Shown: positions 24,606-36,479 of the stretch, piece after piece | Numbering within the stretch: position 1 is the stretch's first letter | Layout: each line of letters opens with the position of its first letter | Assembly: GCA_034440575.1 (NCBI GenBank) | Contig: JAOTOL010001202.1 | Coordinates: forward strand, 132,001-196,000 | Source: Imbricaverruca yamaguchii | Lineage: Eukaryota > Arthropoda > Thecostraca > Neoverrucidae | Direction of reading: 5' to 3' | Length of the DNA stretch: 64,000 nt | Notes under the pieces: model-generated | Told to the model about the DNA's origin: nothing | What the model saw: only the letters and a program-made list of their open reading frames with translations | Databases searched by the model: none | Made by a program: the position numbers and the translations under genes

Positions 24606-25539
24606 CCACATAGATATTGACCATATAATGGTCCTTTTTGCTTTCATCATTGGGCTCAGGAATATTACCTCAACTGTGAAAGGCAGCTATACCTAACAAA
24701 AAGGTGAGCTCTGTTATAGCAAAACATGCACAGTTACACATGTGACCATACCATCAACTTGTGCACACTATCAGCGTTTCTACGTAGGAATGTAGGCTAG
24801 GATGCGTGTGTGCAAGCCTTGTTTGCACAAAATATAGTGTGAAAAAAAACAATGAAATATTACCGTTGTTGAATATTTACAGTCCGAAAAACCTGTAAAC
24901 ACACAGTTGTGAAACTAAGCTATATTTATAAATGGAAACACACTTTCATGTGACCCATCAATATTTCGCATAGCTGGAATACTGCATCGTATCGCATCGT
25001 AGCTATGTAGAATCAACAGTGTCACAAAAGGTTTATTTCACGCTATGCATCGCAATTTGTAAATACGCGCAACGCATTACCATCCACACGGATGTATCTA
25101 CTTTTAAGGACGTATAACTCGTATTGTCCGCTAGTCATACGCGAAAAATTCGCCTTCTGCTTCCGCATAGTTGACGAAAATTGCCATCTTACGACCACTA
25201 GCCAACCATACACTCATGGACTACGGAATAGCTGCCCGCCGCCGGGTTGGTTCGGCTGGTAGCGAGCTGCATACTCTCCAGCTGGATTGTTACAAGAAGG
25301 GGTCCTAGCAATATCTATTAAATTCAAATCATTATTAATCCTGAACTAACAAACGATCAATCGGCTTAACAAAATTACCAACAATGCAGGTTTAAGTTTC
25401 GCCATCAACTAAATCGGCCAGAACATGTAGCAAGACCGCGACGGTTAATCCGAATTCTGAAGTCGGCAGGGGCCCTGCTAAGTTTCGGGGACAACGCATG
25501 CAACTTGTAGTGGACCGATGTGTGCCTGAAAGTGGTCGC
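23813..25539. other. AT-rich spacer with a (TA)n run
   Basis: A TA microsatellite lies at about 24550-24602. No gene, tRNA or transposon end was recognised. Confidence 0.55.
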
Positions 25540-25553
25540 TTAAAGTAGGCTCT

Positions 25554-25714
25554 TGGTTGGTTATTGGTTTTACGACACATCGACGGTTCAGTCAGGTAGC
25601 GTCGCCAATCTCTCACGCCGATTGGTCGCGGGCGAAGAGTAGCGACAGGTGAGGCTCGAACTCACAACCTTTCGATTGTGAGACGAGCAACTTACCCCTA
25701 GGCTACTCGTCCCC
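25554..25714 (-). mobile_element. SINE-A copy 2 (target duplication intact)
   Basis: A full-length antisense copy of the same element as at 8250, with GGGGACGAGTAGCCTAGGGG at its 5' end. The 14-bp sequence TTAAAGTAGGCTCT flanks it perfectly at 25540-25553 and 25715-25728. A perfect duplication implies a fairly recent insertion. The 3' end folds as a hairpin around GAC and GTC pairs before the AACCAATAACCAACC tail. Confidence 0.95.
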
Positions 25715-25728
25715 TTAAAGTAGGCTCT

Positions 25729-26130
25729 ACTCTCCTACAGAATCACGTAGAGTGACACACTTTACGTCAAGCATAAACCATGCAAATTTGAAGAGTCGGA
25801 GAGGGTCGTCGTAACCCACGCAACGCGAAGGGAGGTTAGTCTAACTCCCTGCAGGTTTCCAAGCTGATTTCGGATCCGCCCAAGATGTTAACTTGAAACT
25901 TGGTACATATGCACCCAATTGAAGGGCACGTCATTTTGCATCACATTCAATCCGAAATCATGTTAGGTTCGTCAGTGCAGTTCAAGGTCGTGTCATGCGT
26001 GCGGCCGCAGAACATTTCCAAATGTATCTCAAAGCATTTCTTAGTAAACATCAGGAGCGAAGCCAGGGGGAGGAGATCATGCCTCCCGTAGTAAAACAAA
26101 TACACTAGATATATATAAAAAATACACTTT
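25729..26130. other. spacer, no gene seen
   Basis: Roughly 400 bp between two SINE insertions with no recognisable feature. Confidence 0.5.
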
Positions 26131-26460
26131 GCCACCCCAGTAGCTCAGTTGGTTGGAACGCTGGGTCGCTCTCGTCTCCCCTGTCCTGGCAACACAGGGT
26201 TGAAGTCGCTTCGCGCGCTCGCATTTAGCCACCGGCTGGGAAGGTCAGTTGGCAGCTGCCCCCATAAGGCCAGGGACCAGCTACCGGGCGGCCGTGTCGG
26301 TGCATTGCTGGCACATCAAACTTTCGGTCAAAATTCTGCCGTTGAACTGGAATTCATGAATCGGGTGATGAGGCCAGGGTTGACGCAACAAGCTCTGCTT
26401 AGCAATAGGACCCTGGTTTATAAAGCCACCTCACAGAGAACTCGGATTATTTTGTTATGA
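26131..26460 (+). mobile_element. SINE-B copy 2 (tRNA-derived)
   Basis: Starts GCCACCCCAGTAGCTCAG, with a clear A box TAGCTCAGTTGG and a B box GGGTTGAAGTC. It shares CTGGAATTCATGAATCGG and CAAGCTCTGCTTAGCAAT with copy 1 at 18471. The 3' region is T-rich and diverged, and no secure target duplication is visible. Confidence 0.82.
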
Positions 26461-27840
26461 AAAAAACTCGATGAAAGAAGGATGTTTGATATTTTCACCA
26501 CCGAAAACCATTGTCTTTTTGGCGAGCCAAGCGAGCGCAGACCGTTCTGTTTTATCATTTTTTGGTCGGACCCCCGCAAGGAAATCCTGGCTGTACCCTG
26601 GAAAGCACTGCATGAAGATGGGGACAGATGTTGAATAATTAACACAACGCTGCCATTTGCAAGGTTATCCTACAAATGCCGTTTATCCAAGCCACATTTT
26701 ATGTCAATAGGATCACACAAATACATTAATTTCGCTTGTCAGATGTCTAGTGACAGGCTGATAGTGATGGTGACACGATGATATCGTTTTTTACACATAA
26801 CAAATAGCTTTACAGCTTCAAGGAGAAGGTCACATTGTAATGCAACTGTGAAAACTTGCGTTTTTATGATATCTGTACACGATGCCTTGTGGGATTTAAT
26901 CATGTTCAAGTCTTCTCGTGTGACTGGGGCCTGCTGACGTGTGGGTGACGAGTTGACGTCCTTCGGCTATCACCATTGTGTGACGTTGTTCGGAGGTGTT
27001 GGTAGAAGTTTCCTCGGCCACGCACGCCTCCCTCCCCCAACAGGAACTGAGCCGGAACGTGATTTAAGCGTACGTGTCCGACGACATAAGTAGGTTGCGC
27101 CCTGGGAGGCGAGTGCCTTGATTGCACCCTGCAAGATGCAAAGGGCACGATATGTGTAGTACAACAGCGGCTGCGTTTGGACTGTCCTTGCAAACTGGAC
27201 ACTGCTTTTTGTAATAAGATGACAGCGATACTGTAGATTTTTCAACCATTGCGAGTCTGGGGCCTCACCATTGCATGCTGGCCAACGACGGTTCACTTAA
27301 AACGTCTGTGTGTGATCTGTTGGTCGTTGCACTTCCATTGATGCTGTACCTTCAGCTGGCATGCATGTTTCCGCTCTTAGTGATGCAGCATCGCAGTCGA
27401 TACGGCACCACTTTACCGTCCGGCCACAATCGCAGTATCACAAGCAGCTCTGCAACTCGCTGACCATCATGCTGGAGGACCCAGTGAGTAGTGAGCTAGA
27501 TAGGCAGGTAGACTTTTATTGGTAGGTGTGCAGGATGTTGGTGAATAGTTTCTTTCGAATTTAGGACGTGATATTGGATGGGATGTTTAGTTTTTTCTTC
27601 ACAGGCTTGCAGTGTCTTCCCTTTGGAGGGTCAACCCAAATGGGCCTCGGTGGTCTTCTTAAGTCGGAATTATATGGCTTTATGTATCGGTATGAGGCGG
27701 TCGTGGTGAGCGGCTTTTCCGATTTTTCCGATTTTTCCGACTTTTTCCATTCGTCGTCCAGGATGCGGCCCAAAACTTTCATTGAGACAACCCCCAATAC
27801 AATTTACATGCGTTAGCGCTTCTCTTGCAATCCGAGTGAA
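26461..27840. other. spacer, no gene seen
   Basis: No exon or transposon end was recognised. A small TTTTTCCGA repeat occurs near 27717-27745. Confidence 0.45.
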
Positions 27841-28029
27841 ATGTGCAATCTCTTCTTCCTAACACATAATACGGCTGCAGTGGCAGCGTTCCAGTCTGTG
27901 TTGATTCCTTGCATGCGACAGATGCATCCAGTGGTGAAGAAAGTCAGCTTGTTCTCCGATGGTTGCGCCGATGAATATAAGGGACGCATAACTTTGCTAA
28001 TATTTACAGCCACCAGACAGATTGGATGA
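27841..28029 (+). pseudogene. possible transposon-protein remnant with SDGC motif
   Basis: An open stretch of 62 codons contains LFSDGCADEYKG around residues 43-54. Strings of the form SDG(C/A)xxQYKN are familiar from uncharacterised transposon-like proteins repeated across invertebrate genomes. The fragment is short, isolated and without further motifs, so this is a weak family-level resemblance only. It could be chance. Confidence 0.25.
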
Positions 28030-28239
28030 TTCGATGTCAGTAGATGTTGTTGCGACAACCTCTCACAATAAAAATGTATATGCTGACGTTGGTGAGTTGG
28101 CTAAGCTTGCCTCCAGCGGCGAGATCGCGCCAGCCTCCAGTGGCCACAAGATAGGCAAATTTTAACCGCATCAGGGTACTTTGAAAACCCTGAATCGTGT
28201 CTCAGTGCTAAGATTAAGTTTATCTTTGTATCAGCGTGC

Positions 28240-29680
28240 GGCATTTGTAGCGTGACCGATGAACTCGCCGCTGGGTTACGTGAGGCGCTTATTGTGACGA
28301 GCATAAAGGGACTCAATCGCTCTGTACCAGGATTGGAGGAGAGTAACAGAGTAAAGATGTGGCGTATGATGTATAGAAGTCAGACCGCCGAGCGTTAAAC
28401 GGCGGCTATTGTGCGCGACAACCGTGAGAGCGTCTGGCGTCGGATGACTCGGGCTATTTTCGGGCCATCTGTCATGTACAGGCGCGTGCAGCCTGTACAT
28501 GCAGGGGGAAAATCCGGCCTGGTGTTGACAATAAGACAATGAACGAGTACTTCACAGAGATTGGTGTTAGGACTGCGATGGCTGTCGATGCATGTTCAGC
28601 GGGCGCCGCTTCTGGGCTGCCCTCACGGCTGTTGAGAGGAGTCTAGGGAAGCCTCTACTTCTGGGTTGTCGAGAGGAGTCTAGGGAGGCCACCGCTTCTG
28701 GGCTGTCGAGAGGAGTCTAGGAAGGCCGCCGCTTCTGGGCTGTCGAGAGGAGTCTAGGGAGGCCACCGCTTCTGGGCTGTCGAGAGGAGTCTAGGGAAGC
28801 CTCTACTTCTGGGCTGTGAGGAGTTTGGGAGGCCCCTTTGGGCTTCGAGGAGTCTGGAGCGCTTCTGGGCTGTCGAGAGGAGTCTAGGGAGGCCGCCGCT
28901 TCTGGGCTGTCGAGAGGAGTCTAGGGAGGCCGCCGCTTCTGGGTTGTCGAGAGGAGTCTAGGGAGGCCACTGCTTCTGGGCTGTCGAGAGGAGTATAGGG
29001 AGGCCACCGCTTCTGGGCTGTCGAGAGGAGTCTAGGGAAGCCTCTACTTCTGGGCTGTCGAGAGGAGTCTAGGGAGGCCGCCGCTTCTGGGCTATCGAGA
29101 GGAGTCTAGGGAGGCCGCCGCTTCTGGGTTGTCGAGAGGAGTCTAGGGAGGCCACCGCTTCTGGGCTGTCGAGAGGAGTCTAGGGAGGCCGCCGCTTCTG
29201 GGCTGTCGAGAGGAGTCTAGGGAGGGCGCCGCCTTTGAGCTGCCTGTTCAACTGCAGCAGATCGGCGCCTGCCGCTTCACGGTCTGGCCGGCTGGCACGG
29301 AGGGGCTGGGCCCTATGCTACTGACATGAACCAGAATGGAGCGTGTGGCGCCGACGGTGTGTGTCCCAATGCGCTTTATGTAACAAGAGTTCCCACCCCC
29401 ACAACCTGGCATGCCATACTTTGCATGATTAACACTAGGATGGTCACCGGCGTTGTCCCCGCCTCCCGGAAGATTGCGATCGTACAGCCAATATATATAT
29501 ATATATATCTACATATATAGCATCTGACTTTGTTCAGATCCTGCAAATTTCACACCTGCTTAACTGGTGCCTTGCCTTCCAGAAGTTATTGAACATATTG
29601 TTCATCAGCAGCTGTTCGATTTCAACTCAAGCCGTTTGTTTGCCAATTCACAAACACGTGAGCACGTTTCACACGTTTCA
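28240..29680 (+). pseudogene. decayed non-LTR retrotransposon (reverse transcriptase fragment) with internal minisatellite
   Basis: The order of conserved pieces matches the pol protein of a non-LTR element. A linker ending in NEYFTEIGVRTA lies at about 28541. After the 37-bp array come PVQLQQIGACRFTVWPAGTE (about 29240-29300) and GACGADGVCPNAL with TGVVPASRKIAIVQPI (about 29335-29490). These correspond to the first fingers motif, where active elements read GxDGI and PxSWKxAxVxPI. A short TA microsatellite follows, then VIEHIVHQQLFDF (about 29584-29622), which matches the KxVExxVxxQL block. Stop codons and frame changes separate the pieces, and the catalytic palm motifs are absent. The family resembles invertebrate elements with a CGxDGI motif; the exact clade is uncertain. 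Confidence 0.6.
28597..29232. repeat. 37-bp minisatellite inside the LINE remnant, about 17 copies
   Basis: GCTTCTGGGCTGTCGAGAGG followed by AGTCTAGGGAGGCCGCC repeats every 37 bp, with a deleted stretch near 28812-28865. The first unit grades into the LINE coding frame on its left (GGCGCCGCTTCTGGGCTGCC), and the last into GGCGCCGCCTTTGAGCTGCC on its right. The array therefore appears to have arisen from the element's own sequence. Confidence 0.9.
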
Positions 29681-31921
29681 GGTTCTGGATGGTTTCGCGC
29701 CAGGTGGCGTGACGTTTTGACGAAGGAGCCCTCATATCAGTCGTCCCCATGCGCTGGGCCGGGCCGCGGTGACGGAGGCCTCCCTGTAGGTTAGCGGCGC
29801 GAGTTAGCTGCAGTCGCTTCCGCAGGCAACTCTTGTCGCAGTCGTCCGCCAGTGGCGACGCCACGGCCAAGCGCTGACCAAACGGAACTGCTGCGGCAGA
29901 GGCTTGGCCAACGCCTTGCGGAACATCCTGACTTAGCCGTGATGTCCGCGTCCAGGATCAGGCTGTCACACATGGCAGTCCACCTGACAACGTCGGTCTC
30001 GTCATGCGCCAGCACCTCGACGCAGACAAACACGTTCTGATGTGCAACGGCGACGAGCTGTTCGTCTAGCATTGTTCATGTGTCGGGGTCACCACCTGTA
30101 GGGACGACACTATATAATCGCACACGTGAGACGAACGTTTGTCCAGACAAGAGCACACCGTTTCTCATCTCATCCTAGTCGTTTATTCATTGTTTCTTCA
30201 ACTCTGTAACATAGAATGCTTATATTGCCATGTCTTTTTGGAATATTCATCCACGACATTTCTCTTCTTATTTATCTACACGGTTATTTATATGTTGTAT
30301 TTTTTAACGCTATTTATTTGTCAGCATGCGCATACATTTCTCAAGTACCACGTGTCTTAGATTGTGTGATGCCACCCATCGCCGAAGCATAATTTCATTA
30401 TGTGATGGCCCACTCACCTCTATGCATTGGGCGCGAATGGTCTTCAGACACTGACGTCTCGGCCTATGCTTGTACTATACATGGCAGTTGTCTGCTAGCA
30501 CGCCCAGGCCTGTAGCGATGCGGACCTGTCCGACTTGACGTTCAGCTACACCACGCTGTTCGGCACACTTGCACCCACAGCCTGCCATGGTAATTGGTAG
30601 CGCGAGGCCGGGTGTACACAGTGCTGATGTACGGGGACATCATGATCCAGCAACCGGCCGGCGGTCGGGCAATAAACCGACACAAAGGGCGCTCTGCACC
30701 TGGCAATGGACAATGTCGGAAGGCCTCGGCCTTGGCTGTCGCGTCGGACCGGTGCTAAGTATAGTCCACGCACAACCATGCTCCTTCATTAATGCTGACG
30801 CAGTTCGTAAAAAGAACGATTTGAGCGCATCCAAGGATTCAAAACAGAATAACCGGGGATTATCTGGGCAGAGATCTTTTGAACGTGCGGTGTTGGCGCC
30901 CAATGCGGGCCGGCACAACCGCTGTAAACAGGGGGGGGGGCGTAATTAACTCGTCAGGCGACCGAGGACTCGCGGGACCACTCGGCGCGGCTCGCTCCCG
31001 TCCGACCTGATCCGCTGGTGGCGACCAATCTTCACTCTGGGGAGGCCGGCGGCGGCCGCTCGAGAGCCGCCGGGTGTGGGTAGCACACTCGTGCAGCCGG
31101 AGCAGAGGGCTTTCAGCGCGACGCGGCGGATTCGGCCCGCTTCTCGCCAGATTCGCAGGGGGCCGCGCGCTGCTCGACGGATACCGGCGAGCGGTGCCCC
31201 GCCAAAACTCGCCAAAACTCGACGACTGTCGGCGGCTGAGGAAGATGGGGCGGGAGGGTGTTCGACGGGCTGAGCAACGGGCGGACAGTAGGACTCGGCT
31301 TGGAGAGGTCGGGAGGGGGTCGACGGGCCCCGGGGCGGGCGAACGGTAGGACCGGGCTCGGGGAGGTGGGGGCCGAGAGGGCGGGGGGGGGGACGGGCGG
31401 CAGGTGCCGCGCGGGGACACCTGCCGCCGTCGGCCTGTTTACACGGCGCCGACGTCACGTGTCGGCGGGGTACGCCGCCGGCACGTGGTCGGCGGCACGA
31501 CACCGGCGCGGGGCGCGGCCGCCCCGCCAGAAATACCCGCCAGATGCACGGATAGTGCCAGATAAGCAGATTGGACGAGATTGGCCGATCATACCGGATA
31601 GCGGACGCGGTGCCAGCGAATGGGAACAGCCAAGCGCGCGCGATAAACAGCCACAGAACACATAATGAGTCATGCAGAGCCTGAATAGCTTATGCCAGGC
31701 TGTCGCATCTGACCATCGGACAATAACGACCTGCCAAAGGGTGGAGAGTGGCTGCTCGAGATGCACTAGGGATGCTAGCGCGAGCCGAACACTAGATAGT
31801 GTAGTGTAGAGATATACACTAGCCATACACCAGATAGTATAGATCCATATACGCGAGCCGTACGCAAAATTTACATCCTCTGTTTGAGGATCGTGAACGA
31901 TGGTGTCAATGGCGCACCAAA
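29681..31921. other. spacer and CpG-rich island, no gene assigned
   Basis: Protein-like but unassigned open stretches occur at 29791-30072 (minus) and around 30500-30600 (plus). From about 30.93 to 31.55 kb the DNA is CpG-rich with a short G run near 30930 and overlapping open frames on both strands. I see no domain or reliable splice boundary. Confidence 0.3.
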
Positions 31922-31985
31922 GCCGCACTAATTCCGCTCCAATTTGGCACCAATTTGGCACCAATACCGCGCCAATTTCGCGCCA
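31922..31985. repeat. 11-bp tandem repeat, about 5 copies
   Basis: AATTTGGCACC, AATACCGCGCC and AATTTCGCGCC units follow one another. Confidence 0.8.
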
Positions 31986-32146
31986 TAGACAGCGAGATGG
32001 ACGGGAAGTTGGTGCCAGGAAGTGACAGAGGAAAGCTCGGGCAGCAGGATGCGGACACAAGCGGTGTGGCGAAATTAACACCGAGTTTCCAAGGTGTCAA
32101 CAATTCGCAGGCGGTCACTGCCTCTGGGATCAGCTCTTGTTGTTTG

Positions 32147-32300
32147 TGTCCCAACAGCAAGGATATGATGAAATCGTTGGCTGCTGATGTCTCCATAGCA
32201 AGGAGATGATCAAATCGCTGACTGCTGATGTCCCAATAGGAAGGAGACGATAAAATCTTTGATCGCTTATGTCCCTAATGCAAGGAGAATATTAAATCAC
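32147..32300. repeat. about 42-bp diverged minisatellite, 3.7 copies
   Basis: Units begin TGTCCCAATAGCAAGGAG-like and contain GATGAAATCGTTGGCTGCTGA-like sequence. The copies are diverged, indicating an older array. Confidence 0.75.
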
Positions 32301-33129
32301 TGTACATGCGTTTCACCTTCTTGGCACGTGTGTATTTATATATTGCTTAAACATTGATAGAGGTGACAGTACATTGCTGTTTGTTGTTTTACACACCACA
32401 CCCTGAACTATTGAGTCGTGGAGAGCCACTGTTGATGGCGAGTTAGTCAGATAGCGAACCATTCGCAGGTTTTGCCGCTGGACTCTTCAGGTCCATCAAG
32501 GCGGTGTACATATACTAATCAATTGTTAGTTGCAGTGACAACACAAATGAGTTAGAATCCGTTCAAAAGTTGAAAGAAACGCCGAGACGACGAATCAACA
32601 ATATCTCGATGCCAAAACACATTTACCACGATTAAATCGCTCCTTTACCTTAGATGCATCAGCAACGGGGATAGGTTGCAGAGACCAGCATTTAAGAAAA
32701 TGCCAATAGCACCAGATGGGCACTGAAGAATCGACCAGATACAGTGGCACGTGAAGTGTGAGAAGAGACACAGCTATGGCTTGGGGCCGGATGATGACAA
32801 GATGCGCTTGTCTGTGTAATGTTTAGAGTTGACTGACGAACGACATGGGAGGCCTTAACCTGACACAACGTAAAATATACTTTCTGTTATCGTTCCAGTA
32901 GGCCTAGATGTGCTCAATGAAAGATCCACAGTTGTGTTGCACGGCATTACACTGCCCTGACTGTTTTTCACTTAGAGTGAACCCCCACCGAAACGTGATC
33001 AGACTTCGCGTGCGCAGAGTTTCAGGGGACGACTATCGGCATCACACTGATGCCGCCGTACAGTCCGGTCACGCGTCGGTTTCGAGTGTGGGAGGTCGTC
33101 GGCTGAACTCTCCAGGCTTGGGCGAACGG
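32301..33129. other. spacer, no gene seen
   Basis: Moderately AT-rich sequence with no recognised exon, RNA gene or mobile element. Confidence 0.5.
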
Positions 33130-33290
33130 GTTCTGGGCCGGCGCCCACCCTGGAGACGACAGCACCTGGCGTGTGTTGATGTGTCACGGGATCAACGCTG
33201 ACCGACCGGCGCCCGCCCGGGAGACGACAGCACCTGGAGTGTGTTGATGTGTCACGGGATCAACGCTGACCGGCCGGCGCCCGCAGCATC
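33130..33290. repeat. about 65-bp minisatellite, 2.5 copies
   Basis: GTGTGTTGATGTGTCACGGG followed by ATCAACGCTGACCG and GGCGCCCGC recurs about every 65 bp. Confidence 0.85.
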
Positions 33291-33517
33291 TGACCGACCT
33301 TTCTCCGCCTTTAGGCAGATCTGTCGGTGAGGTGGCGCACCCTGAGGGCACACCTCGTGTCACCTGAGCTGTGCTCTGCTCGCCGGACCCGGAGAAGTGC
33401 GCTGACGCCGCTGTATGCACAATAAACTGCGGCGCAGAGCGTCGGAACCAGCGCGTGTATGGGTCTGTGTATCAACTGTGATGACGCTGAAGATTTGTCG
33501 CCTACGTAATGTACATT

Positions 33518-33599
33518 CATTGCTTGTATGCACCACAGAAAAGCCCATTTTGGTTCCCTACTTGGGGCCTTTCTGTGGTGTACATAGGCACACGCAATG
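33518..33599. repeat. 82-bp foldback hairpin
   Basis: The ends CATTGC and GCAATG pair. Inside them TATGCACCACAGAAAAGCCC pairs with a downstream arm reading GGGGCCTTTCTGTGGTGTACA, leaving a loop of about 17 bases. A partial second copy of the left arm (CATTGCGCG, then TTGTATGCACCACAGGGAAG) lies at 33664-33699. The partial copy favours a MITE-like repeat over a unique hairpin RNA gene. Confidence 0.6.
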
Positions 33600-33699
33600 A
33601 CATGCACACACTACACAGAAGGTAAAAGTTCAACTTCGACAAATCTATGTTGTGTGTACATGCCATTGCGCGTATTTGTATGCACCACAGGGAAGCCAA

Positions 33700-34775
33700 A
33701 AGCATGGAGGCAAAAACATGTAATAATAAACATGCTGTAGCAGTCCAGACATAGGCCACAAATGCCGGAATTAAACATAAGAAGGAAGATCGCCATAAAT
33801 GCCGAAATGAAATACAAGAAGGAAGACCGGCGTTGGTCCGCACGTATTGAGATTCTGAGTGCAATAATAACAGCGCCATCGAGAGCAAACTGCTCTTCAA
33901 CTATTAGCTAAATTAACGAAGCATAAATTAATTGCATGCGCCGGATCGGGCAATATCTTAGTGTTACGGACATTGTAGACGTCCCCTGAAGGAGTTTTCA
34001 GACAGCCGCAGAGACCTGTGTTGCTGCGTGCACATGCTGGTGATTTCGTCTGGCGGGGTGCGGCAGCCGCGGCTCCGGTTTCGGTTCGGTCGCGGCTCGC
34101 ATGCGCCGCGCACTGTGTGAACCGCCCGGCTTGCGGCTGGCCAAACCCTGTTTGAAATGCGCAGGTGGTGTCGCCGCATAGCCTGGCCGGTGTGTATGCT
34201 TTTTTCTCTCCTCTGCCGATTCTGGCCCGGCGGAGGCGCCCCGGTCTGAGCCGCGGCGGTCTGCACACACGGGCCGGCGGGCAGCTGCCGCGCCGGACAC
34301 GCTGTTGATCTCGCCACCTCGTGTGACGTCACCTGCCGGCGCGACGTCAGCCGCTCGACCCGACCGGACGAGTCGCGGCGACACAGTCCGGCCGCGGACA
34401 GCTGGGCGGAGAGGAGGTGGCGGCCAACGCGCCACCTGCCTCGCCCATCGCCACCTGCCCCCAGAACCGCCTCCAGCGTTCACCGCCACCTGCCCCCTGG
34501 TCCGGTGACGGGGGGCAGACGTCAGCTGTCCCTCTCATGCACCTCCTGGCGTGTCGTCTCTTGCCCCCTAACCGACTTTGTGGCCACCTCCCGTACGCTG
34601 GGCCAGCTCGCTGGACATCGCCGCACCTTAGTCCACGGCTTATCCCGGGCAACGGCGCATGACCTGTCCCTTATCAGCCCAGCGGGCATACCATTCCCTG
34701 ATTCCGTAACCTACCCCGGGGCCGCACGTCGCTTGGATTCTCCTGACTCGCCTTGGGGCATAACATCTTGGCATA
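33700..34775. other. spacer and CpG-rich island, no gene assigned
   Basis: AT-rich to about 33.95 kb, then CpG-rich to about 34.65 kb. Open frames overlap on both strands without recognisable domains. Confidence 0.35.
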
Positions 34776-35470
34776 CTATCTCCTGCTCCCCTGACCTGCC
34801 TGGGAGCATACCGTCTCCTGGTCCCCTGACCAACCTGGGAGCATACCGTCTCCTGCTCCCCTGACCGACCTGGGAGCACACCGTCTCCTGCTCCACGGAC
34901 TGACCTGGGAGCACACCGTCTCCTGCTCCCCGGACAGACCTGGGAGCATACCGTCTCCTGCTCCCCTGACTGACCTGGGAGCATACCGTCTCCTGCTCCC
35001 CTGACCGACCTGGGAGCATACCGTCTCCTGCTCCCCGGACTGACCTGGGAGCATACCGTCTCCTGCTCCCCTGACCGACCTGGGAGCATACCGTCTCCTG
35101 CTCCCCTGACCGACCTGGGAGCATATCGTCTCCTGCTCCCCGGACCGACCTGGGAGCATATCGTCTCCTGCTCCCGGACTGACCTAGGAGCACACCGTCT
35201 CCTGCTCCCCTGACCGACCTGGGAGCATATCGTCTCCTGCTCCCCGGACCGACCTGGGAGCATATCATCCCCTGCTCCCGGACTGACCTAGGAGCACACC
35301 GACTTCTGCTCCCCGGACTGACCTAGGAGCACACCGTCTCCTGCTCCCCTGACTGACCTAGGAGCACACCGTCTCCTGCTCCCCGGACTGACCTGGGAGC
35401 ATATCGTCTCATGCTCCCCGGACTGACCTGGGAGCACACCGTCTCCTGCTCCCCGGACTGACTTCTAGGC
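34776..35470. repeat. 35-bp minisatellite, about 19 copies
   Basis: CTGGGAGCATACCGTCTCCT followed by GCTCCCCTGACCGAC repeats every 35 bp (for example 34870 and 34905). On the minus strand each unit holds CTCCCAG followed by GTCAGTC or GTCGGTC, so an AG|GT junction recurs in every copy. Degenerate copies continue to about 35560. Confidence 0.95.
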
Positions 35471-35560
35471 AGGACTTTTCCTGCCCACCTGAGCGATCTC
35501 CGGGAAAACGGTCTCCTGCTCTCCTGACCGGCCTCACGGCAGGACGTCTCCTGGATTCCT

Positions 35561-36479
35561 CTGACTTTCCTCTCACCCCACCCTTCCTGTCAGGGTGAGA
35601 GGCAGGCGACGCCATATGGCCTCAGCTGCTGAATGCGTCGTAAAGTCACAACCACTGCCACGATTCCTCTGACCCGCCATAGGATTCACCGTCACCCGAT
35701 CCTGACTCACCCAGGCGTACGCCGTCCTCTGCTCCCCCTGATCCATCTCTGACACTTTGTCTTGTGCACATTTGGCTCCATACAAAGACATCAAGACACA
35801 GAACAGAGGCTTAGGTCGAATTACTGATAGAAGGATATCACGATGGAAAGACTATAAGAAGAAGGAAAGGAGACTTCCCTGAAGAATGTTGCTCACCGAG
35901 TTCTGGTCAAGCTATCGATTCCATTGTGCTTCCATTATTAATCTCTTCATCATCACATACCAAAAGATCGGTTCTTAATCTACTATCAGGCACAACTGTT
36001 ACTAGTAAAATTCCCCATAAATAAGCACTATGAAACACAAGAAAGTTCGGTTACCTGTGCAATTCCCTGATTGAAGAACATGCAGCTTGTACCCAAACCT
36101 TTATCTAACACTTTATCAATGCTAAGACCAAATCGTATCATTACTTGTTTCCAATACTGAGTGGAATCTGTTGCTCAAGCCTATATCACAAATTGCCTAG
36201 TTCACTGATAGATTTCGTGCTCGCTCCACGCACTCTTTCTACCATATCGATGTTTTCTAATGAAGATATCAACGCCTACAACCTTGGTGGGGCCTAGACG
36301 GAGGCACGTGGTTGGTACGGGCAAATCACGTTTTTTGGCTTCCTTACCACTAATTTGACATGGTTATTAATCATTCACAATATTTTAATTACCTTCGTTC
36401 TAGACAGTTGCATTGTTTTATTTTTCAATTGAATGTTCCGTGAAGTCAACACTTCGAAATTTGTATCATCCGGGCATTC
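35561..36479. other. spacer, no gene seen
   Basis: AT-rich sequence without recognised features. Confidence 0.5.

Noticed and set aside
34640..35268. Minus-strand open frames of 127-207 codons
   Set aside because: Translation of the 35-bp array; three frames give the same peptide repeat.
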